Shown here in pieces: positions 34,561-42,280 of a stretch of 58,436 nt of DNA. How positions within the stretch are numbered: the stretch's first letter is position 1; every line of letters begins with the position of its first letter. Source of the DNA: DASWIP01 sp036397635 (GTDB lineage: Bacteria > Actinomycetota > AC-67); NCBI GenBank assembly GCA_036397635.1, contig DASWIP010000064.1:1-58436 (forward strand), written 5' to 3'. Position numbers and translations under genes: made by a program. The notes under the pieces were generated by a model that searched no databases, was not told where the DNA came from, and was given only the letters and a program-made list of their open reading frames with translations.

Positions 34561-35215
34561 AGAGAGTCTCGGTGATCGTCTTCCCCTTGCGGCGCGCGAC
34601 CTGCAGTGTGACATCTTCAACGTCGGCGATTCCCCTACTTACGGCGAGTTCCGCTATCGCACGCGCACGACCGGCAGCCTTGCGCCTTTCCGAAAAAGGA
34701 TAGGACTCGAGCGGGAGAAACGTTTGGCTGCCACGTTTCGGCGCATTGTAGATGGTAGCCCCGGAGTTGATCGGCGATAGCAACACGGCGTCACCTCGAC
34801 TAGCCAACAGCGCCGCCGTATCAACGACCAAGACGTCATGCTCACGGTCCCTGTATGCCTTCGCACAGAGCAACTCAATCAGTCGCTCCTCCGTTAGCCA
34901 GAAGAACACACGGTCATTGAGAAGTCGATACCACTGTGTTGGAGTCATGTCGGTGAGGCACGACCTCAGTCGCTCCTCGTGGAGGGGCCCTTGGTCTCGA
35001 ATGCGAGCGGTCCCATGGATGGGATGAGTAATCTCGACCATGGATGGCCGGCGGCTTTCCTCAATTGGCGTTCGGGTCGTTCCGTCTAACTCGAACAGAT
35101 CAAGCAGCGCGGAAGTGCTCAGCAAGCCGTGCTGCTGAATGCTCGGCCAGCTCCCCGCCTCCGCCATATGAAAGACGTGGGGGTAGTAGCGCACCAGCTC
35201 TTCAGGCGTCACCAC
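34550..35215 (-). CDS. DUF7002-like protein, possible ADP-ribosyltransferase-type toxin
   Basis: A 221-residue protein starting at GTG and overlapping the upstream gene by 7 bp. It opens YYPHVFHMAEAGSWPSIQQHGLLSTSALLDLF, which resembles the N-terminal strand of DarT/DUF4433-type ADP-ribosyltransferases (YHIT...I...G-LLS). Further segments are NDRVFFWLTEERLIELLCAKAYRDREHDVLVVDTAALL and SPINSGATIYNAPKRGSQTFLPLESYPF. I recognise the opening as DUF7002-like; the enzymatic role is inference, strengthened by the macro-domain gene in the same operon. Confidence 0.6.
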   Translation of the reverse strand: MVTPEELVRYYPHVFHMAEAGSWPSIQQHGLLSTSALLDLFELDGTTRTPIEESRRPSMVEITHPIHGTARIRDQGPLHEERLRSCLTDMTPTQWYRLLNDRVFFWLTEERLIELLCAKAYRDREHDVLVVDTAALLASRGDAVLLSPINSGATIYNAPKRGSQTFLPLESYPFSERRKAAGRARAIAELAVSRGIADVEDVTLQVARRKGKTITETLFQR

Positions 35216-36810
35216 GACCGCCTGTCGATTACAGATCGGAAATGAAACCTCGTCGAGATGAGAGTTACGGGAGCGCGCGCGACGCGCTCCATTTCTTCGA
35301 TGAACCGCAACGTCTCAATCGTGAGTTGCTCAAAACGCCGCGCGTGCTCGTTGGCCTTGTCCAAGTAATCCGCGAAAGTCAGAGCCACGTCGGTAGCTCC
35401 GTTTATTGTGGCCGCCCTGCGCAGAAGGACCCAGTCGAACTCGCTCACACGTCTGGTCTTGCCGCTGACCGACCCCCTTTCGTGTTTGAGAAGTGTTCGA
35501 GGGTTGTGGCCGCTCCTGCGTGCGACTTCAGTCCAACTGATCTCCTGCGACATGGGTCCTGATGTCCTGTCGGTCGGGCTCTGGACACGGATTGGGTATG
35601 TCCGACAAACCATCACGACCCGTCGCACCTTAGCCGGGGCGATCCCCGCCTCTGATAGGCACGCGGCACTCGTGGTGTCCCGCGACGTGACATGAGGATA
35701 GGAGCCGTGGAAAAGGCTCAGCCCCGTTCCTTGCGTGCCCTCAAGCATTATCTTCGTTCTAGAGGCGTAGGCCTGAGCATAGACATCCTGTGCGGGGCGG
35801 AGGAACGGCTTCAACGCCTTGATGTCTTCGGCCAGTTGAACTCCGCCCCTGCGTCCCGTGATTCTTCGAGCGGTCGCGGTGCCTACACCTTGTCCTGTCG
35901 ATCCGATGGTAGTGACTAGCTGTCTTTCCTTCCGAATGTCGGCCTGGCTGATTACCATTGCCGCTGGGTCAATCGTTAGACGGTCGATGTCCAAGCCGCA
36001 CTCAGAAATCTCATTCAGCAGAACATCGACGTTGAGCACAGCGCCTGGTCCAATCAAGAGGCGGGCGTCACTGAAGCGCGTCCCGGAGGGTAAATGGCGA
36101 TGCGTGAACTCCGTACCTGTGAGGGTCGAGACACGATGGCCGGCATTAGGTCCTCCCACGCGAACCAGCAGTCCGTATTCGCGCGCGAGAAAGGCCGCAA
36201 TGTTGCCCTTGCCTTCGCTACCGAACTCGCCGCCAACCAACACGTCAACCAGTCTCTCTGATCCGATCCCGCCCAGACCGAGGTAGGCCTCTGTTCTCAC
36301 GACGACGTCCTCGGGAGTGTTTCGCGCGGTGTCAATCAGCACGTCCGCGTCGATGCCTAATGAGGCCACTTGTGCTTCCGTCGCGTTGCTGCGGACCTGG
36401 GCATACGTCGCCATCTCGCCTCTGCGCCCTCGGCGACGTCTTGAGTACCTTCGCTCAAGCTCCTCCTCCGGTGCATCCAAGTGGACGTGGACTAGTCTGT
36501 TGGTGAACGCGCTTCGGAGCGCAGCAATCTGTTCCTTCCGGCGAACGGCATCGACCACCACCGAGACTTCAGTCTCATCCACAGGCAGGGACGTGACTGC
36601 TTCAACAATCCATCGTCCGCCAGTCTTCTGGTCGAGCCGATCGCCTTCAGCTTGGAGGGCGCCCCTGTCGGAATTCTGACCCAACCGCCCGAGCAAGAGT
36701 TCATGGGTCGAAAGTCGGATGAACTCGTGCTTGGACTCGAGCGTGCGCGCAAGAGTGGATTTCCCTGACGAAACGCCGCCGGAAATGACCACCACTCGTG
36801 ATATCGGCAA
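35209..36810 (-). CDS. P-loop kinase fused to PurZ-like adenylosuccinate synthetase
   Basis: A 533-residue two-domain protein. Residues 1-175 are a small P-loop NMP-kinase-like domain: ISGGVSSGKSTLAR (Walker A, 10-22), DAVRRKEQ, and an Arg-rich LERRYSRRRRGRR lid-like segment. Residues about 186-490 are an adenylosuccinate synthetase domain: LVGGEFGSEGKGNIAAF (192-208), VRVGGPNAGHRV (217-227, His225 kept), TIGSTGQGVG (301-310), then EGTQGT and HGSYPHVTSRDTT within 357-380. The catalytic Asp of PurA (GDEGKG) is Ser198 here, as in phage PurZ; the guanine-specifying TKLD is TFAD (478-481). The start is probably TTG at 36810, with AAGGG upstream. Confidence 0.82.
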   Translation of the reverse strand: MPISRVVVISGGVSSGKSTLARTLESKHEFIRLSTHELLLGRLGQNSDRGALQAEGDRLDQKTGGRWIVEAVTSLPVDETEVSVVVDAVRRKEQIAALRSAFTNRLVHVHLDAPEEELERRYSRRRRGRRGEMATYAQVRSNATEAQVASLGIDADVLIDTARNTPEDVVVRTEAYLGLGGIGSERLVDVLVGGEFGSEGKGNIAAFLAREYGLLVRVGGPNAGHRVSTLTGTEFTHRHLPSGTRFSDARLLIGPGAVLNVDVLLNEISECGLDIDRLTIDPAAMVISQADIRKERQLVTTIGSTGQGVGTATARRITGRRGGVQLAEDIKALKPFLRPAQDVYAQAYASRTKIMLEGTQGTGLSLFHGSYPHVTSRDTTSAACLSEAGIAPAKVRRVVMVCRTYPIRVQSPTDRTSGPMSQEISWTEVARRSGHNPRTLLKHERGSVSGKTRRVSEFDWVLLRRAATINGATDVALTFADYLDKANEHARRFEQLTIETLRFIEEMERVARAPVTLISTRFHFRSVIDRRSW

Positions 36811-36818
36811 TCGAACCC

Positions 36819-38180
36819 TTACCCGAAGAGTCGCGGCCGGTTGTCCGATGGAGGTGGTTGCGAGCCTGGGGGGTCATAGATTGTTACTTGGACACCTTTT
36901 GCTGTCAGTGTTTCCGCGATTAAGCCTTCAATCACCTGCCAGCTGCCCCTGGCTTGCCCGGCTCCTATCCGGGGCATGTGTACTGTCGCCCCCTGAGCCA
37001 GAGCTTCTTGAGCCAGTTTGAGGAGAGCATCGCGCAAAGCGATGTATCTGATTCGAGGCTTTACCGAGGCACCATATCCTCGCTGGGCAACGATGGCCGC
37101 CGCCGTGATGTCTTTGCTGGCAGGTGCAGTGAAGAGAGAGCCGAGCTTCAGCACATCGCTTCTCTTTCGCGTAGCAGAGATGAACTGTGCCTGAACCTCA
37201 GGCCATCTCAGTTTCACCTGCTGAGCGAACCCTCCTCCCCAGCGGGGGGTCTTATCGTTAACCACGAACGCCACCATTCGCAGGCCCGATCCTCGGGGGG
37301 CCGTCGCGTCCCCGTACAGATACGTGAACGTCTGTAGCCGCTTTCGAGGATGGCCCCTCGTTGGCTTTGCCAGAGCAAGGACTCGGGGAAAGCGATGGCC
37401 CGGATAGGGCGGAATGGCCAGACAGGAAACGCCTACTGTTGACGCGCCGGACTTCAGTTGTCCCTTGGCCGTGAATCCCACGGCAGTGCATTCTGACAAG
37501 ACCGAGCCTCCCGAGACCCTCGTGCCGGCGGTCAACCCGGGCGGATCCCAGTCGCTCGTCGGAACTACGTAGTCGATTCGATACCGCCGCTCGTTGCTGT
37601 TCGGATCGACGCTCGATGCAGTCAAGACCGCCGCAGGCTCAGCAAGAATTCTGACTGCCCTCAAGAAGGCCGCTTCCGCAGATACATCGAATTCCTTGCT
37701 CCATTGGAGCAGTCCGTCAAATGAAAGATCGTCCTTCGCGGAAAGAGAGCCTATCGGCATCAGGATCTCCGATGCGGCTAGGTTGCAAAGAAGTTCAAGC
37801 TGCCAATCGTCTGACACCCCACGCTCCTCCCGGGTCGTGCGGTAGCGGCTGGCGTCCTTCCAATCAGGGAAGAGCGTGTGCGCTATCTCATGCGATAGCG
37901 AGAATCGAGTCCGAATCCGCGGGCGATTTGGATTGAATTCGATGCGCGCCCCGCCCGAGGTCGAAAGCAGACGAGCATCGAGCACCTCTTCTGTTGGTAC
38001 AACTTCGATTCCCTTTCGGCGAGCGAGGTCTAGCGGGTCAAACGGTGGGCCAGACCATCCCTCCTCGATAGCGTCAAGAACGAATTCGCGCGCCCGGCGT
38101 ATCACTTCCCCCGTCGGATCCTCGCCTTGGGCCATCGCCCGCACAGATGCGTTCGTCCACTCGAAGCCAGAACTTCCCAT
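36819..38180 (-). CDS. ImmA/IrrE metallopeptidase fused to a TARG1/DarG-like macro domain
   Basis: A 453-residue fusion. Residues about 30-180 are an ImmA/IrrE domain: SLSHEIAHTLFP with the HExxH zinc site (97-101) and a third ligand Glu in LAASEILMP (138). Residues about 286-436 are a macro domain: YGDATAPRGSG, NDKTPRWGGGFAQQVKLRWPEV (ADP-ribose pocket) and VHMPRIGAGQARGSW (MPRIGAG, TARG1/DarG/Poa1 type). Macro domains of this class remove ADP-ribose; DarG antidotes DarT. The start is uncertain (ATG 38180, ATG 38189, or TTG 38210). The PurZ-like gene follows 8 bp later. Confidence 0.85.
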   Translation of the reverse strand: MGSSGFEWTNASVRAMAQGEDPTGEVIRRAREFVLDAIEEGWSGPPFDPLDLARRKGIEVVPTEEVLDARLLSTSGGARIEFNPNRPRIRTRFSLSHEIAHTLFPDWKDASRYRTTREERGVSDDWQLELLCNLAASEILMPIGSLSAKDDLSFDGLLQWSKEFDVSAEAAFLRAVRILAEPAAVLTASSVDPNSNERRYRIDYVVPTSDWDPPGLTAGTRVSGGSVLSECTAVGFTAKGQLKSGASTVGVSCLAIPPYPGHRFPRVLALAKPTRGHPRKRLQTFTYLYGDATAPRGSGLRMVAFVVNDKTPRWGGGFAQQVKLRWPEVQAQFISATRKRSDVLKLGSLFTAPASKDITAAAIVAQRGYGASVKPRIRYIALRDALLKLAQEALAQGATVHMPRIGAGQARGSWQVIEGLIAETLTAKGVQVTIYDPPGSQPPPSDNRPRLFG

Positions 38181-38218
38181 GATGAGCATGATAAGGGGGT
38201 GCGCCGACAAGGAAGTAA

Positions 38219-38259
38219 AGCGGGCGGAGTGGGTCGCATGCGCGACCCCTCCACCCGCT
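38219..38259. terminator. Strong hairpin between the island's two modules
   Basis: A long stem pairs AGCGGG-CGGAG-T-GGGTCGC with its near-exact complement, loop ATGC, at 38231-38248 for the inner 7-bp perfect part. The outer stem has one mismatch and one bulge. It stands between the ImmA-macro start and the pseudogene relic. It may insulate the divergent promoters or end the relic's transcript. Confidence 0.6.
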
Positions 38260-38269
38260 GGTGCGGGAA

Positions 38270-38530
38270 CTACTTCTCGTCCCCGCTTTGCCCGCCCCGC
38301 TTGCGGGTCTTGATGTCCGACACTTCGCCGGACTTACCCTTGATCAAGGCCTCGATGGCCTTGCGCCGGGTGGCGGTCTCCTTGTCGATCTCGGCCAGCG
38401 CGGCTTCCGCCTGCTCTCACAGATCGCTCTCGGAGAGCTTGCGGGCGACGTGCGCCTCGATCGCCTGACGGATCTCGTCAGTGATCGTGGTCTCGCCATT
38501 CTCGCCGACTCGCAGGCAAACCCTTGAAGT
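38270..38530 (-). pseudogene. RHH-like small protein relic with in-frame stop
   Basis: On the minus strand, ending at TAG 38270-38272, the frame reads VCLRVGENGETTITDEIRQAIEAHVARKLSESDL, then a TGA stop (38417-38419), then EQAEAALAEIDKETATRRKAIEALIKGKSGE...SGDEK. The TTITDEIRQAIEAHVARK pattern is like ribbon-helix-helix proteins of actinobacterial integrative elements. No start is visible in frame upstream. It is a decayed gene (or a recoded one), consistent with a mobile-element relic. Confidence 0.6.
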
Positions 38531-38726
38531 CGAACGTTTGTTCGAGTACCCTGAGGGATGTACCAAGGCGTCGCCCCCATCGTGTCGCTAACGTGTCACG
38601 GATCAGTTGAAGAGGCGGGGTGTGCGTCGAGAAGGGAGTTGATCATTTCAGAGTTCGAATCATCACTATTGAGCATCCAAACCCTTGGAAAGACCCAGGG
38701 ATCCAAGGCTGCACGCAAGACGCCCG

Positions 38727-38752
38727 CGCTCGACGTCAGGGGACGTCGAGCG
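38727..38752. promoter_or_regulatory. 11-bp inverted repeat just upstream of the restriction gene
   Basis: CGCTCGACGTC (38727-38737) and GACGTCGAGCG (38742-38752) are a perfect inverted repeat with spacer AGGG, ending 16 bp before the ATG at 38769. It is likely an operator, or a hairpin near the ribosome-binding site that limits early restriction-enzyme translation. It does not contain the expected GTCGAC site. Confidence 0.7.
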
Positions 38753-38768
38753 ATCATCGTGGAGAGCC

Positions 38769-39725
38769 ATGGCTGTTAACGCCGACAAGCCAACGCGATG
38801 GAAGGACGACATAGCTCGCTCCGTTGATCTCTACAATGATTGGTTCATGCGCTTCGCGCCGGTCGCGTTTCGTGAAACACGCGTTAAGACAACGGTCATC
38901 GTCGAAGAGGCCATGGTGACCACGAAGAACATGCGCGCAGTTACGCCTGCGCTCTTGAGAACTAACCCCGCGCTAGTTCCGATGCTCCGAATGACCACCG
39001 CCCCGCCGCTCGCACGCGATCGTCTGGTGGGTTTGGCTGGTGTGACAAAGTCGCTCATCGACTCCATGGAGAAGGAGAACCGAGTTCCGCCACGCATGAA
39101 GGGGTCAAAACTCGATGAGGCGCTCCAGAGGATCGGCACGGTGTTGGAGAAGCTGATCGACAGCGACATCTTCCCGTGGCTGGGAGAGAAGCGCGCCCCC
39201 AGCAAGACCGAGCGGCATCGTGCAGCGACGATCGTCGCGGACAGAATGTGCGGCGCACATGCAGACCCGATCATCCGCAACGCGCAAGAGAAGCGCCAGC
39301 TGGAAGCAATTGAGAAATGGCTGAAGAAGCGTGGCTACCGCAAGGGCGCTCACGGAATCGACTTCCGCAAGATGGATCCGGGCACCTACGCCTTTCGACT
39401 AAATGTTCCCGTAACCCTCGAAGGCGGCACGACAACCGTGAACATCCCGGTGGACGCCGTTATCATGCCGCTCAAGGCGAAGGCCGGAGACCTGCCCGTT
39501 CTCGTCGAAGCCAAGTCCGCAGGCGATTTCACAAATCCAAACAAGAGGCGAAAGGAAGAGGCCAAGAAGGTCAGCCAGCTCACTATGACCTACGGGAAGG
39601 CTGTGTGTTACGTACTGTTCCTGTGCGGATACTTCGACCAGGGTTACCTCGGCTATGAAGCGGCCGACGGCATCGACTGGGTTTGGGAACACCGGATCGA
39701 GGACTTGAAGGAGTTTGGGCTTTGA
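38769..39725 (+). CDS. XamI-like type II restriction endonuclease
   Basis: A 318-residue protein starting MAVNADKPTRWKDDIARSVDLYNDWFMRFAP, which matches the XamI restriction-endonuclease family (RE_XamI). The nuclease core is PVLVEAKSAGDFTNPNKRRKEEAKK, with Asp-...-Glu-Ala-Lys as a PD-(D/E)xK motif, and DAVIMPL. XamI itself cuts GTCGAC. ATG 38769 has GGAG upstream. It is followed directly by the cognate methyltransferase (TGATG overlap). The name, not specificity, is supported by sequence. Confidence 0.88.
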   Translation: MAVNADKPTRWKDDIARSVDLYNDWFMRFAPVAFRETRVKTTVIVEEAMVTTKNMRAVTPALLRTNPALVPMLRMTTAPPLARDRLVGLAGVTKSLIDSMEKENRVPPRMKGSKLDEALQRIGTVLEKLIDSDIFPWLGEKRAPSKTERHRAATIVADRMCGAHADPIIRNAQEKRQLEAIEKWLKKRGYRKGAHGIDFRKMDPGTYAFRLNVPVTLEGGTTTVNIPVDAVIMPLKAKAGDLPVLVEAKSAGDFTNPNKRRKEEAKKVSQLTMTYGKAVCYVLFLCGYFDQGYLGYEAADGIDWVWEHRIEDLKEFGL

Positions 39726-41296
39726 TGCGAACAGCGACGGTCCTCGACAGCGAAAACGCACGGCTCCTGGCGCAAGCTGATATCGACGGAGCCAAGACGC
39801 AGTCGGAGCGCAATCGGCTCGGTCAGTTCGCAACACCTCCGGAACTGGCGGAGGAGGTTCTTCGGAGCGCTGTCGCTCTGATGTCCAAGAGCGAGGCAAT
39901 AGACTTTCTAGACCCCGGAATCGGGACCGGATCATTCTTCTCTGCGTTGCTCCGCGTGGCTGCCGACCGAGTGCGAACCGCACAAGGATTCGAAATCGAT
40001 CCCGCCTACGGCGAAAGGGCGCAAGCAATTTGGCGTGATACGGAACTGCGCTTGGAGTTGAATGACTTCACGCGGGCGATTGCCGACGATCACGGCTTAT
40101 CGAATCTAGTCGTGTGCAATCCACCGTACGTCAGGCACCACCACCTTGCAAGCGACGAGAAGGTCCGCTTGCAGCGACTTGCATCCCAGCGCACCGGAAT
40201 TATGCCAGGTGGCTTGTCGGGACTCTATTGCTACTTTCTCCTTCTGGCAGACACGTGGATGCGCGACGATGGGATCGCAGCCTGGCTCATCCCCAGTGAG
40301 TTCATGGACGTGAACTACGGGCAAGCCCTCAAGGAATATCTCCTGGATCGAGTGACGCTGATTCGGGTTCACCGCTTCGATCCCGCTGATGTTCAATTCG
40401 GGGACGCCTTGGTCTCCTCAGCGGTGTTGCTCTTCAGGAAAGCGTCCCCGCGGGCAGGTCACCTCGCTGAGTTCTCCTTTGGACGTTCGCTGCTCTCACC
40501 GAAGACCACGTCCCGGTTCAGCCTGGAGGAGCTAAGGACCACCCGGAAGTGGACACGGCTCCCTCTCAACGGGCGCGCCCGCAGCAAGCAACCGCAGTGG
40601 GTCCTAGGTGATCTGTTCACTGTGAAGCGTGGAGTTGCCACGGGCTCCAATGAGTTCTTCGTACTCCCAGAGAGCAGGGCGGCTGAATTGCGCTTGCCCA
40701 GGAGCCTTCTCAAGCCGATTCTTCCGAGTCCTCGCTACCTCGCGACCGATGAGGTCCGTAGTGATGCTCACGGTGTGCCGCGCGTGGATCGCCGCCTTTT
40801 TCTTTTGTCATGCAGGCTTCCAGAGCAACACGTGAGACATGAATACCGGAACCTGTGGGATTACCTGCAGTCGGGGATCGCGATGGGGATCGACCAGCGC
40901 TACTTGTGTCGCGCGCGGTCACCTTGGTATTCGCAGGAACACCGGGAGCCTGCCCCGATCGTTTGCACCTACATGGGCCGAGAAGGCACCAACGGGCGCC
41001 CATTTCGATTCATCCTGAACGACTCCAAGGCGACCGCTGCGAACGTTTACTTGATGATGTATCCGCGACCCATTCTGGCGGAGATTCTCTCCAAGGAGCC
41101 ATCGGCGCTCGAGAGGATCTGGCGGATGCTTCAGGACTTGACACCCGATCAGCTCATGAGCGAAGGCCGAGTGTACGGAGGCGGGTTATACAAGCTCGAG
41201 CCCCGCGAACTCTTGAATGTTTCCGCCGACGCCATCGTGAGCACCTTGGGAGATCTTCTGCTTGCCAAGCCTGGCGACCGGACGCTCTTCCTCTAG
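39725..41296 (+). CDS. N6-adenine DNA methyltransferase of the XamI-like system
   Basis: A 523-residue methyltransferase. Motif I is FLDPGIGTGSFFSALL (SAM-binding) and motif IV is VVCNPPYVRHHHL (NPPY, N6-adenine class). The C-terminal half carries LGDLFTVKRGVATGSNEFFVL and YGGGLYKLEPRELLNVSADAI, the target-recognition-like region common to the M.XamI/M.SalI group. Its ATG overlaps the endonuclease stop by one base. It would protect the host from the REase. GTCGAC sites do occur in the window and would need protection. Confidence 0.9.
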   Translation: MRTATVLDSENARLLAQADIDGAKTQSERNRLGQFATPPELAEEVLRSAVALMSKSEAIDFLDPGIGTGSFFSALLRVAADRVRTAQGFEIDPAYGERAQAIWRDTELRLELNDFTRAIADDHGLSNLVVCNPPYVRHHHLASDEKVRLQRLASQRTGIMPGGLSGLYCYFLLLADTWMRDDGIAAWLIPSEFMDVNYGQALKEYLLDRVTLIRVHRFDPADVQFGDALVSSAVLLFRKASPRAGHLAEFSFGRSLLSPKTTSRFSLEELRTTRKWTRLPLNGRARSKQPQWVLGDLFTVKRGVATGSNEFFVLPESRAAELRLPRSLLKPILPSPRYLATDEVRSDAHGVPRVDRRLFLLSCRLPEQHVRHEYRNLWDYLQSGIAMGIDQRYLCRARSPWYSQEHREPAPIVCTYMGREGTNGRPFRFILNDSKATAANVYLMMYPRPILAEILSKEPSALERIWRMLQDLTPDQLMSEGRVYGGGLYKLEPRELLNVSADAIVSTLGDLLLAKPGDRTLFL

Positions 41297-41469
41297 TCGC
41301 TTATGGGCGCAGGAGCTAAACTGAGAGCAACCCCTACGGCAAGTCGAAGACCATCAGGTGCAGCTCGGCGATTCGGCTGCAGACTTCCGGGTTCGAAAGA
41401 GTTCCGGTTAGATAAGGCGCGGGAGGCGTTGGAGCGGCGCTGGGAAGAGCCGGGGGTAGGCTGGCGCGC

Positions 41470-42276
41470 GTGAGCGAGGCAGCCTTCGAGCCCGACGGGG
41501 CATTCTTCGAGCCGGACGCCGACGGCTTCGTCGCCACCGCGCACACGCGCGGCCCCTGGGACCCGGACGCGCAACACGCTGGGCCACCCGCCGCGCTGCT
41601 CGCCCGGACGCTGGAACGATGCGAACCGCGGGAAGGGTTCCGGATCGCGCGCATCACGATCGAGATCCTGCGGCCGGTGCCGCTCGGGAAGCTGTGCGTC
41701 GAAGCTCGCCTCGCGCGCCCGGGGCGGTCGGTGGAGCTGCTCGAAGCATCGATGTCACGAACCGACGGGACCCCGTTGCTGCAGGCGCGCGCGTGGCGCA
41801 TCCGCACCTCCGACACGACCGAGGTGACCGTCGGGCTGGACGATCCGCCGCCACGGCCGCCGGAGAACGGGACCGAGCCGCCGTTCTTCACCACGCCCAG
41901 CGATTTCGGCTACGGGCACGCGATGCAATGGCGCTTCGTCAAGGGATCGTTCATCGAGAGAGGTCCGGCGTTCGCGTGGCTCCGCATGCGCCATCCATTG
42001 GTCACCGGCGAGGAGCCCACGCCGCTGCAGCGCGTGATGATCGCCGCGGACTCGGGCAACGGGATCAGCGCGACGCTGGACCCGAGGACGCACTACTTCA
42101 TTAACACCGACCTCACGGTGAACCTGCTCCGCCATCCCGAGGGCGAATGGGCCGGCCTCGACGCGGTCACGCGGATCGGAACCGAAGGGATCGGCCTCGC
42201 CGAAACCGTGCTGTGGGACCAACGCGGCCGCATCGGCCGTGGTATCCAGACGCTGCTCGCGGGACCGCGGAGTTGA
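41470..42276 (+). CDS. Acyl-CoA thioesterase-like protein
   Basis: A 268-residue protein starting at GTG. It has two hot-dog-like halves: HTRGPWDPDAQHAGPPAALLARTLERCEPREGFRIARITIEILRPVPLG in the first and GNGISATLDPRTHYFINTDLTVNLLRHPEGEWAGLDAVTRIGTEGIGLAETVLWDQRGRIGRGIQTLL in the second, typical of the TesB-like/thioesterase-superfamily double hot-dog. It hydrolyses acyl-CoA. It lies between the R-M island and the LigD polymerase gene, 4 bp upstream of the latter. Confidence 0.88.
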   Translation: MSEAAFEPDGAFFEPDADGFVATAHTRGPWDPDAQHAGPPAALLARTLERCEPREGFRIARITIEILRPVPLGKLCVEARLARPGRSVELLEASMSRTDGTPLLQARAWRIRTSDTTEVTVGLDDPPPRPPENGTEPPFFTTPSDFGYGHAMQWRFVKGSFIERGPAFAWLRMRHPLVTGEEPTPLQRVMIAADSGNGISATLDPRTHYFINTDLTVNLLRHPEGEWAGLDAVTRIGTEGIGLAETVLWDQRGRIGRGIQTLLAGPRS

Positions 42277-42280
42277 ACCG

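Noticed and set aside
38558..38779. 73-residue plus-strand frame upstream of the restriction gene, considered as a C (controller) protein
   Set aside because: No helix-turn-helix pattern, and it overlaps the inverted repeat and start region of the REase gene.
33709..41470. Direct repeats that would be attL/attR of the island
   Set aside because: Only an 8-bp shared word (TAAGGCGC) was found, which is expected by chance.
41334..41894. Minus-strand frame ending in SNPEVCSRIAELHLMVFDLP
   Set aside because: The final 20 residues look protein-like, but the rest is antisense to the thioesterase gene; at most a relic, not annotated.
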